DNA of 20,330 nt, taken from assembly GCA_011049495.1 (NCBI GenBank), contig DSBF01000468.1, forward strand, positions 1 to 20,330, written 5' to 3'. This DNA is from Ignavibacteria bacterium. Its GTDB lineage: Bacteria > Bacteroidota > Ignavibacteria > Ignavibacteriales > Melioribacteraceae. The position numbers and the translations under genes were made by a program. Shown here piece after piece: positions 14,402 to 20,330 of the stretch; within the stretch, counting starts at the first letter, position 1, and every line of letters starts with the position of its first letter. The notes beneath the pieces are model-generated. The model was not told the origin of the DNA. It saw nothing but the letters and a program-made list of their open reading frames with translations, and searched no databases.

Positions 14402-14482
14402 TGTAAAGCGACCATCCCTGGTCGCTTGCTTTGGGTTTGAATAAATTGTGATCTATAAGCGACGAAGGATCGTCGCTTTACA
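14402..14482. repeat. 81-bp double-hairpin repeat, copy 2
   Basis: Same length and orientation as copy 1, 124 bp further on, with a 43-bp unrelated spacer between the copies. Hairpin A at 14406-14427, hairpin B at 14457-14478 with full 9-bp arms AAGCGACGA / TCGTCGCTT. The outer ends TGTAAAGCGAC (14402-14412) and GTCGCTTTACA (14472-14482) are perfect 11-bp inverted repeats. It ends 5 bp before the htpG stop, so the pair fills the gap between convergent genes and may serve as a two-way transcription barrier, although no U-tract follows. Confidence 0.88.
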
Positions 14483-14487
14483 AATAT

Positions 14488-16392
14488 CTATCTCTTTCCT
14501 AAATACCAATCACTTGATTTTTCCAATAACTCGTTTATTCTCTTTACAAGTTTATGCGGGTCTTCGAGATTTCCTTCTAATAATAATGCCGATTCAAACA
14601 ATTGTTCAGTAGCATTTTCTATTAACGGATCATTTGAATCTTTTTTGAATACTTCCAAAAGGTTGCGAATTAATTTATTGTCTCTGTTAATTTCCAGAAT
14701 TTTATTTTGACTACCGACATTTTGATTAGCCATTTTTAATATTTTCTGCATCGAAGAAGTTAACCCGTCACCTTCGCTAACCAGGCAAGAGGCACTTCCG
14801 CTTAACCGTTTTGATTCTTTAACATCGGCAACTCTTTCACCGAGGATTGATTTCATTTTTGAAAGAAGACTGCTGAAATGTTTTTCATCATCTTTCTCAA
14901 GTTTATTGAATTCGTTTTTCTTTTCTTCAATATTTTCAAGCTTTTCTACTTTTTTCAAATCGGCATTTTCAACTGATTCGATTTCAAAATCTTTATACTT
15001 TCTTAATGAATTAATTACAAATTCATCAACCGGGTCAAAAAGATAGAGGACTTCAATTCCTTTTGATTTGAAAATTTCCAAATGAGGATCAAGTTCAATT
15101 GCTTCACGGGAGGAACCGAATGCGTAGTAAATTACTTTTTGTTCATTTTTCATTCTTGATGTATAATCTGCAAACGAAGTAAGTTCATCTTTATTATCAT
15201 TTTTTGATGAATTAAATCTCAGCAATTCCATATACTTATCCTGGTTAGAAAAATCGGAATAACCTAGTTTGAAAACTCTTCCGTGTTCTTTCCAGAATTT
15301 TGCATATTCATCCGGATTATTTTTTGCTTTATCAGCTAAGTAGTTTAATACTTGCGTGGTAACACTGTTTGAAATTTTACTAAAGACAATATCTTCTTGA
15401 AGAGTTTCACGTGAGATATTAAGTGGTAAATCTTCCGAATCGACAACGCCTTTTACAAATCCTAAATATTCCGGAAGTAAGTCTTTATTTTTATGTTGAA
15501 TTAAAACTCGTTTAACATAAAGGTCCAAACCGTAATTATCTCTATGCATCCAGAAGAATTCATCATGTTTGGATGGAATAAACAAAAGTGCATTAAACTG
15601 AATTGGTGCATCAACTGATTTATGAATAATGTCCATCGGCGGTTCGGTATCATAAGTTAAGAATTTATAAAACTCGTCATATTGTTCTTTCTTAACCGAA
15701 CTTTTCGGTTCTCGCCAAATTGCAGTGATAGTGTTTACTTTTTCTTTATCGATATAAATAGGGAAGTAGATAAAATTTGAATGCCTTTTAATGATACTTT
15801 CAAGTCTGTACTTTTCTGTAAATTCTTTTGCATCTTCTCTCAACTTAATTTTAATTTCCGTACCGCGTTTCATATCGGCATCTAATTCTTGAACGGTATA
15901 ACTTCCTGCACCATCTGATTTCCAATAAATCGGTTTAGCATCTTTATTGTATGACTTCGATTTAATCTCGACTTCTTCTGCAACCATAAATACAGAATAA
16001 AAACCTACGCCGAATTTCCCGATTATATTGTTTGCTTGCTCTTTACTTTCGATCAATGTTTTGATGAATTCAGCCGAACCGGATTTTGCAATTGTACCGA
16101 TATTTTCGATAACCTCATCTTGAGTCATTCCAATACCGGTATCGGAAATAGTTAATGTGTTTTTCTTTTCATCAAAATTTATTTTTATTTCAAGTGGCAG
16201 GTCATTATCGGCAACTTCATCACCTTTAGTAGATTTGAAGCGAATTTTATCAAGTGCATCCGATGCATTTGAAATTAGTTCACGTAAAAATATTTCTCTG
16301 CTTGTATAGAGAGAATGGACTAAAATATTCAACAACTGTTTAACTTCAGCCTTAAACTCGAAAGTTTTTTTATCGGTTTGGGTAGTACTCAT
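14488..16392 (-). CDS. htpG: Chaperone protein HtpG (Hsp90)
   Basis: 634-residue bacterial Hsp90, full length. It is a dimeric cytosolic ATPase that remodels client proteins, often with DnaK and J-proteins. Seen: the ATPase Glu/Asn helix RELISNASDA at residues 37-46, Asp84 in SDTGIGM (GHKL motif), lid region IGTIAKSGSAEF at 98-109, GKFGVGFYS at 125-133, middle-domain ISRETLQEDIVF with the phosphate-contacting Arg, and a C-terminal dimerisation domain ending WYLGKR. Start ATG has GGAGG 5 nt upstream. It is the second gene after dnaJ (36 bp gap, same strand). The double-hairpin repeats lie directly beyond its stop. Confidence 0.98.
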   Translation of the reverse strand: MSTTQTDKKTFEFKAEVKQLLNILVHSLYTSREIFLRELISNASDALDKIRFKSTKGDEVADNDLPLEIKINFDEKKNTLTISDTGIGMTQDEVIENIGTIAKSGSAEFIKTLIESKEQANNIIGKFGVGFYSVFMVAEEVEIKSKSYNKDAKPIYWKSDGAGSYTVQELDADMKRGTEIKIKLREDAKEFTEKYRLESIIKRHSNFIYFPIYIDKEKVNTITAIWREPKSSVKKEQYDEFYKFLTYDTEPPMDIIHKSVDAPIQFNALLFIPSKHDEFFWMHRDNYGLDLYVKRVLIQHKNKDLLPEYLGFVKGVVDSEDLPLNISRETLQEDIVFSKISNSVTTQVLNYLADKAKNNPDEYAKFWKEHGRVFKLGYSDFSNQDKYMELLRFNSSKNDNKDELTSFADYTSRMKNEQKVIYYAFGSSREAIELDPHLEIFKSKGIEVLYLFDPVDEFVINSLRKYKDFEIESVENADLKKVEKLENIEEKKNEFNKLEKDDEKHFSSLLSKMKSILGERVADVKESKRLSGSASCLVSEGDGLTSSMQKILKMANQNVGSQNKILEINRDNKLIRNLLEVFKKDSNDPLIENATEQLFESALLLEGNLEDPHKLVKRINELLEKSSDWYLGKR

Positions 16393-16428
16393 AATATCCT
16401 CCGTAAATGAAAATGAATTGCAAAAATT

Positions 16429-17364
16429 TTATGTTCTTCTAAGAAAATCAAGTTGAGTTAATTTTTCTTTTTCTGACTTGGATAAATTCTTTGGAACTTT
16501 AACATAGATTCTAACTAAAAGATCTCCCCGTTCTCCGTTTGGAGACGGCATACCATGTCCTTTTACTCTTAAAATTTTATTACTGTCGGTGCCTTCTTTA
16601 ATTTTTATGTTGATGGTTTTCCCGTCAATAGTTGTAATTGTTTTTTCGCCTCCGAGAATAGCTGTCATTAAATCCACATCCAAATCCATGTAGAGATCAT
16701 TTCCTTCTCTTTCAAAATTTTTATCGTCGGCAATTTTTAATGTAATTATTAAATCGCCTCGTTGAGAACCGGGGAAAGCAGATTGACCTTGACCTTTTAA
16801 TCTAAGTTTTTTGCCGTCATAACTCCCTTTGGGAATTTTTATCTTTATTTTTTGTCCGTTTAAAACTATATATTTTTCAGAACCATTAAAAGCATCATAG
16901 AGAGAGATGTTCAGTTCAGCAGTTGCATCTTTCCCTTTTTGTGATGAATATCTTCGAGTATTAGTTCGCCTTCCAAAATTACTATCAAAACTTCCGCCGA
17001 AGAAACTATTAAAAAAATCAGAGAACCCGCCGAGATTATTAAAGACATCTTCAAAATCGCCATGAAATTGATACGATCTTCCACCTTGTCTGCCAAATCC
17101 GGAAAACGGACTGCCTTGATCGAAACCGGCACGTTCATACTGTTGCCAGTTGGAACCGAGAGTATCATATTTTTTTCTTTTTTCGGGATCGCTTAAAACT
17201 TCGTTCGCTTCAGTTACTTCTTTGAATTTGGATTCGGCTTCTTTGTTATCGGGATTACGATCGGGATGATACTTAAGTGCAAGTTTGCGATATGCTTTTT
17301 TTATCTCATCTTGAGATGCATTTTTATCTACGCCTAATACTTTATAATAATCTTTGAATTCCAT
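16429..17364 (-). CDS. Class B J-domain co-chaperone (DnaJ/CbpA-like)
   Basis: 311 residues. The J-domain occupies about 1-70 with HPD at residues 33-35, the motif that stimulates DnaK ATPase. A Gly/Phe-rich region follows (about 80-130: SPFSGFGRQGG, FGGSFDSNFG), then the two beta-barrel client-binding domains (about 145-300) with ISLYDAFNGSEK and GHGMPSPNGERGDL. The CxxCxGxG zinc-finger repeats of class A DnaJ are absent and there is no Cys at all, so this is the CbpA/class B type. It probably works with the DnaK in this window. No strong ribosome binding site is seen. It is followed by htpG. Most of the space upstream is the MITE-like element, which raises the question of where its promoter lies. 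Confidence 0.94.
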   Translation of the reverse strand: MEFKDYYKVLGVDKNASQDEIKKAYRKLALKYHPDRNPDNKEAESKFKEVTEANEVLSDPEKRKKYDTLGSNWQQYERAGFDQGSPFSGFGRQGGRSYQFHGDFEDVFNNLGGFSDFFNSFFGGSFDSNFGRRTNTRRYSSQKGKDATAELNISLYDAFNGSEKYIVLNGQKIKIKIPKGSYDGKKLRLKGQGQSAFPGSQRGDLIITLKIADDKNFEREGNDLYMDLDVDLMTAILGGEKTITTIDGKTINIKIKEGTDSNKILRVKGHGMPSPNGERGDLLVRIYVKVPKNLSKSEKEKLTQLDFLRRT

Positions 17365-17396
17365 ATCGCAACATAATTAAAAAGTTGTTTTAAATA

Positions 17397-17544
17397 GTTA
17401 GTAACTCACCTTACGCAAAGATGTTATTACCTTAAAAAGTTACTGGTTTCAGACCTTCAGGTAACATAATTTTAGCCTATTAATGCAACATTGAAGGTTA
17501 AAAACAAGCAACCTTCAATGTTTGTGCGTAAGGTGACTTAGTAA
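17397..17544. repeat. MITE-like element with 20-bp inverted ends
   Basis: Terminal arms 17398-17417 and 17525-17544 are inverted repeats matching at 18 of 20 positions, with a perfect 12-bp core TCACCTTACGCA / TGCGTAAGGTGA. Two inner hairpins lie between them: GTTACTG / CAGGTAAC at 17439-17465 (one bulge) and a perfect 13-bp stem at 17487-17522. TAAATA occurs directly before 17397 and again at 17542-17547, a possible but weak target duplication because the sequence is AT-rich. There is no coding capacity. The design fits a non-autonomous transposable element or a mobile structured repeat; the parent transposase is not in the window. Confidence 0.7.
17487..17522. repeat. Perfect 13-bp hairpin inside the MITE-like element
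   Basis: Arms AACATTGAAGGTT (17487-17499) and AACCTTCAATGTT (17510-17522) with a 10-nt loop AAAAACAAGC. The stem is long and unbroken compared with its surroundings. No U-tract follows on either strand that would mark it as a simple terminator. Confidence 0.8.
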
Positions 17545-17547
17545 ATA

Positions 17548-17577
17548 TAAATAAGAAGCCGCGATTGCGGCTTCTTA
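17548..17577 (-). terminator. Intrinsic terminator of the hsp20 operon
   Basis: 11-bp stem TAAGAAGCCGC (17552-17562) / GCGGCTTCTTA (17567-17577) with loop GATT. On the minus strand the stem is followed by TTTATATTTA, and it starts 22 bp beyond the last hsp20 stop. It separates the hsp20 genes from dnaJ-htpG. Confidence 0.88.
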
Positions 17578-17599
17578 AAATAATACAATGTAATTCAGC

Positions 17600-18055
17600 T
17601 TAATTAACTTTGATATCAATTTCTCTCGGCTTAGCTTCTTCGGCTTTTGGAATAGTTACGGTTAATGTACCGTCTTTGAATTTAGCTTCGATCTTATCTT
17701 CAACAATTTTCTCGGGAAGCATAAATTCACGATAATATTTTCCATAAGCTCTTTCAATTCTGTGATACTTAGATGATTTTTCTTCGCTTTCTTGTTTTCT
17801 TTCGCCGCTAACTACGATACTTCCGTTTTTGTATGCGATCTTTACATCCTTCTTATCGACACCGGGTATATCCATACTTAAAACATACTTGTCGTTATCT
17901 TCGGAAATATCTGTTAATGGCGACCATACTGCATTTTCAAAATCATCATCACTATCACGCAAGCCGAATCTGCTTCCAAAAGTATTGAAAAGTTTACTGA
18001 ATTCCCTTTCGAGATTCATTAACTCTCTTGTTGGATTCCATCTTACAAGTGCCAT
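17600..18055 (-). CDS. Small heat shock protein Hsp20 (third gene of operon)
   Basis: 151-residue alpha-crystallin-type holdase, which forms oligomers that keep unfolding proteins soluble for the DnaK system. The N-terminal arm MALVRWNPTRELMNLEREFSK is typical. The alpha-crystallin domain spans about 45-140, with DIPGVDKKDVKI, GSIVVSGERK, YGKYYREFMLPE and DGTLTVTIPK (the GxL motif). The C-terminal IDI (in PREIDIKVN) is the I-x-I anchor. Start ATG is preceded by GGAGGTG. Downstream is a clear terminator, upstream the second hsp20, 35 bp away. Confidence 0.96.
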   Translation of the reverse strand: MALVRWNPTRELMNLEREFSKLFNTFGSRFGLRDSDDDFENAVWSPLTDISEDNDKYVLSMDIPGVDKKDVKIAYKNGSIVVSGERKQESEEKSSKYHRIERAYGKYYREFMLPEKIVEDKIEAKFKDGTLTVTIPKAEEAKPREIDIKVN

Positions 18056-18090
18056 AATACACCTCCTTTTTTTTAATTAAAAAAGAAGAA

Positions 18091-18483
18091 TTAATTAATT
18101 TCTATGGTACGTGGTTTAACTCTATCGTGCTTTGGTAATTTTACGGAAAGCACACCGTTTTCAAATCTTGCTTCAATTTTTGAATTATCTATTGACTCAG
18201 AGATTTTAAACTTTCTATAATAATTACCGATTGTATATTCGTTCAAGATATATTTTCTATTGACAGCTTCGCTGTAATTAATTCTGCCCATTAAGACTAA
18301 ACTACTGTCTTCCAATTGTATTTTTATTTGATCTCTTTGAACATCGGGCATAAAAGCTGTCATGTGAAATTCATCATTGGTTTCGTATATGTTTACCATT
18401 GGAGCAATCCAAGATTCTCTTTCCAAGGCTTCATCCCAAGATGAATTATTTTCTACTTTTACTAATTCTTTTGTATCAGTCAT
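18091..18483 (-). CDS. Divergent small heat shock protein Hsp20 (second gene)
   Basis: 130 residues, the shortest and most divergent of the three paralogs. The alpha-crystallin fold is recognisable from about residue 25: APMVNIYETNDEFHMTAFMPDVQRDQIKIQLEDSSLVLMG, YYRKFKISESID, then NGVLSVKLPKHD with the GxL motif, and a C-terminal IEI anchor. The usual PG of the (E/D)xPG turn is replaced by PD (FMPDVQRD), and the N-terminal arm is only about 24 residues with no RxxxxL-type start. Short arms usually limit self-assembly, so it could co-assemble with the flanking paralogs; that is inference. It starts 13 bp after the first gene and has its own GGAGG. Confidence 0.9.
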   Translation of the reverse strand: MTDTKELVKVENNSSWDEALERESWIAPMVNIYETNDEFHMTAFMPDVQRDQIKIQLEDSSLVLMGRINYSEAVNRKYILNEYTIGNYYRKFKISESIDNSKIEARFENGVLSVKLPKHDRVKPRTIEIN

Positions 18484-18496
18484 TTTTTCCTCCGAT

Positions 18497-18925
18497 TTAT
18501 TTTAATTCAATTGTTTTTTCTGACAAACTTTGTGTTTCATTTTTTTCAAGCGTAATACTAAGTAATCCGTTTTCAAACTTTGCATTTACTTTATCCGGGT
18601 TAACATCAACAGGTAAAGTAAAACTGCGTTTGAAACTTCCGAATGATCTTTCACATCTAAAACTTTTTTGAATATCATTTCTTTTTTCAACTTTCTTCTC
18701 ACCTTGAATAGTAAGAATATTATCCTCAAGGGTAAGTTTTATATCTTCTTTTTTTACACCAGGAATTTCAACTTCTACGTTTAAAGCGTTTGTTGTTTCG
18801 AATACATCAACTTTTGGTAGAGCAGAAGATGTATTAAAAGCTGAAGTTGAATTGTTGAAAAAACTTTCTACTTGATCTGTTAATCGATCAAATTCTCTAA
18901 GCGGTTCAAATTTGATTAAAGTCAT
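18497..18925 (-). CDS. Small heat shock protein Hsp20 (first gene of operon)
   Basis: 142-residue Hsp20. Seen: MTLIKFEPLREFDRLTDQVESFF arm, then the alpha-crystallin domain from about residue 38 with VEIPGVKKEDIKLTLE, LTIQGEKK, RSFGSFKRSFTLP and NGLLSITLEK, and a terminal I-x-L (KTIELK) anchor. The start ATG at 18925 is chosen because GGAGG lies 5 nt before it. The in-frame ATG at 18958 would add 11 residues that include the ribosome binding site and do not look like an Hsp20 N-terminus. As the first gene it defines the operon promoter, within the 274-bp divergent gap upstream. Confidence 0.96.
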   Translation of the reverse strand: MTLIKFEPLREFDRLTDQVESFFNNSTSAFNTSSALPKVDVFETTNALNVEVEIPGVKKEDIKLTLEDNILTIQGEKKVEKRNDIQKSFRCERSFGSFKRSFTLPVDVNPDKVNAKFENGLLSITLEKNETQSLSEKTIELK

Positions 18926-19199
18926 TTTTTCCTCCATTGGTTTTGATATATAATACATAAGTTTTGTGCCATTCTTCTAAAATCTTTATAAACTATTGTA
19001 ATATAATAAGTTATGCGAAAATCTAATTTTAGTATCCGTTTTGTATATATGGCGTATTGAGTGTAGATATGACATAATAATGAATATAAGGCAAGGAATA
19101 CCGTCATGTTGACATTTTGGAAAAAGTATTTCTCATGATCTAAAGAGAGAAAAATGTGGCTAAATTCTTTATATTTTCGAATCAAAAAATGAGGTTTAT
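18926..19199. other. Divergent hsp20 / manC intergenic region
   Basis: 274 bp, AT-rich, with no ORF and no RNA gene that I can recognise. It should hold the heat-inducible hsp20 promoter (minus) and the guanylyltransferase promoter (plus). I find neither a CIRCE element nor a convincing sigma-32 consensus. A TTGACA at 19110-19115 (plus) has no acceptable -10 at 16-18 bp. GAGG at 19191-19194 is the ribosome binding site of the plus-strand gene. Confidence 0.5.
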
Positions 19200-20255
19200 A
19201 TGGAAATTTTTGTCGTAATTATGGCAGGCGGAGTTGGGTCAAGATTTTGGCCGAGAAGCCGTAAATCAAAACCAAAACAACTTTTGAATATATTCGGCGA
19301 AAACAGCATGATTCGCGAAACATATAAAAGAGTCAGCAATTTTGTGAAATCCGAAAATGTGTTTGTAATTACTAATAAACTTCAAAGCGAGTTAATACAA
19401 CTCGATTTACCGGAACTACCCAAAGGAAATATTATTTCAGAACCGGTTGGGAAAAATACAGCGCCATGCGTTGCAGTCTCTGCAAAAATAATTAATAATA
19501 AATCTCAAGATTCTGTAATTATTACTTTGCCTGCAGATCATTTGATCAAAGACAAGAATGAATTCGAGCGATTGATTTTAAAATGGGCAAAGTTCGCTTT
19601 TGAAAATAATGTTTTACTTACTTTTGGGATAATACCTGAAAGACCTGAGACAGGTTACGGGTATATTAATTATGATAAATCAAGTCAAACCGATGGTGTT
19701 TATAAAGTAAATAAGTTTGTGGAAAAACCGAATCTTGAAAAAGCAAAAGAATATTTATCAGGAGGGAACTACCTCTGGAATTCCGGCATGTTTATTTGGC
19801 GAAGTGATGTAATTTTAGATGAAGTACAAAAATACTTACCCGAAACTCATTCACTTATTGCTAAACTGAAGAATGGAGATTACGATAATATAATTGAAGA
19901 AATCTACCCCATGTTCCAAAGTACTTCTGTTGATTACGGGATTATGGAAAAATCAGATCGTGTTTATGTAATTGAAGGTAATTTTGGATGGAGCGACGTT
20001 GGAAGTTGGGAAAGTGTTTACGAGCTTAGCCCAAAAGATAATAACGGTAATGCAGTAAATGGTGATGTTTTAACAATTGATTCAAAAGATAGTTATATAT
20101 ATTCTGACAATAAATTTACGGCAGTAGTGGGTGTAAATGATTTAGTAGTAATTAATCTGGATGATGCTTTATTAGTTTGCCATCGTAAAAAGGCTCAAGC
20201 AGTTAAAGACGTGGTTGATAATTTAAATAGTGAATCAAGAGATGAACTGCTGTAA
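19200..20255 (+). CDS. manC: Mannose-1-phosphate guanylyltransferase
   Basis: 351-residue nucleotidyltransferase making GDP-mannose from GTP and mannose-1-phosphate, the donor for mannose, fucose and related sugars in polysaccharides and glycoproteins. Seen: the nucleotide-binding signature MAGGVGSRFWPRSR at residues 8-21 followed by KPKQLLN, the LPADHLI metal/substrate loop, RPETGYGYI, KFVEKPN, LWNSGMFIW and NFGWSDVGSWESVYEL. Length fits the single-domain enzyme without the C-terminal phosphomannose isomerase cupin found in bifunctional ManC/AlgA. Start ATG follows GAGG by 5 nt. It is divergent from the hsp20 operon. Nothing after it in the remaining 75 bp indicates the next gene. Confidence 0.94.
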   Translation: MEIFVVIMAGGVGSRFWPRSRKSKPKQLLNIFGENSMIRETYKRVSNFVKSENVFVITNKLQSELIQLDLPELPKGNIISEPVGKNTAPCVAVSAKIINNKSQDSVIITLPADHLIKDKNEFERLILKWAKFAFENNVLLTFGIIPERPETGYGYINYDKSSQTDGVYKVNKFVEKPNLEKAKEYLSGGNYLWNSGMFIWRSDVILDEVQKYLPETHSLIAKLKNGDYDNIIEEIYPMFQSTSVDYGIMEKSDRVYVIEGNFGWSDVGSWESVYELSPKDNNGNAVNGDVLTIDSKDSYIYSDNKFTAVVGVNDLVVINLDDALLVCHRKKAQAVKDVVDNLNSESRDELL

Positions 20256-20330
20256 TTAATTTTTTGGTGAAAAAATAATATATACGTTACAAAGTTGTAT
20301 ATTTATTTCATGTATTACGTATTTATGTCC

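Noticed and set aside
14278..14482. Two similar hairpin-bearing repeats considered as a CRISPR remnant.
   Set aside because: Only two copies; units are 81 bp with 11 differences, each holds two hairpins, and no cas gene is present.
17391..17547. TAAATA flanking the MITE-like element as proof of target-site duplication.
   Set aside because: Kept only as a weak hint: the hexamer is common in this AT-rich DNA and one copy overlaps the inverted end.
18926..18958. Longer N-terminus of the first Hsp20 from the ATG at 18958.
   Set aside because: The extension contains the GGAGG ribosome binding site of the inner ATG and does not match Hsp20 N-termini.
19110..19140. TTGACA before the mannose-1-phosphate guanylyltransferase as a sigma-70 promoter.
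   Set aside because: No acceptable -10 hexamer at 16-18 bp spacing.

Overview
The window reads as chromosomal DNA of an AT-rich, Gram-negative, free-living bacterium. DnaK, HtpG, three Hsp20 proteins, a periplasmic-type M1 metallopeptidase and the style of the PLP sulfur enzymes point to the FCB superphylum. Ignavibacteria (Chlorobiota/Ignavibacteriota) is my best guess, from family resemblance only; there is no rRNA here to settle it. I see no phage, no full insertion sequence, no CRISPR array and no tRNA or rRNA gene.

Layout. Positions 1-1108 (minus) hold birA, a monofunctional biotin ligase, followed 15 bp later by a cysteine desulfurase that runs off the window and appears to start at CTG. 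A divergent 294-bp gap precedes dnaK (plus), which ends in a strong intrinsic terminator. Next comes a plus-strand run with almost no spacing: a secreted M1-type peptidase, a six-helix membrane protein of unknown function, peptide deformylase (def) and methionyl-tRNA formyltransferase (fmt). The peptidase, membrane protein and def are joined by stop/start overlaps.

Positions 7.8-14.3 kb form a sulfur amino acid block, all plus strand: a CysK/CBS-type enzyme without regulatory domains, a cystathionine beta-synthase with two C-terminal CBS domains, a cystathionine gamma-lyase/synthase and a methionine gamma-lyase-like enzyme. Together they could carry homocysteine to cystathionine to cysteine (reverse transsulfuration) and break down methionine. 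Two type II toxin-antitoxin modules sit inside the block: hicBA between the two beta-replacement enzymes, and an RHH/mazF pair between the beta-synthase and the gamma-lyase. Each has promoter-like and operator-like sequence in the short gap before it.

Positions 14.4-19.0 kb form a minus-strand chaperone block. Three hsp20 genes form one operon with its own terminator, followed by a class B dnaJ (cbpA-like) and htpG. With dnaK at the other end, the window carries much of a heat-shock response, but no grpE, hrcA, CIRCE or sigma-32 gene is present. A mannose-1-phosphate guanylyltransferase gene leaves divergently at 19.2 kb.

The most unusual non-coding DNA is a tandem pair of 81-bp double-hairpin repeats between the convergent methionine gamma-lyase and htpG genes, showing a compensatory stem change; a roughly 145-bp MITE-like element with 20-bp inverted ends between the hsp20 terminator and dnaJ; and a nested palindromic repeat downstream of the first gamma-family enzyme. 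I find no convincing wholly new protein system. The strongest leads are these repeats, the TA modules placed inside the transsulfuration block, and the translationally coupled peptidase/membrane-protein pair.
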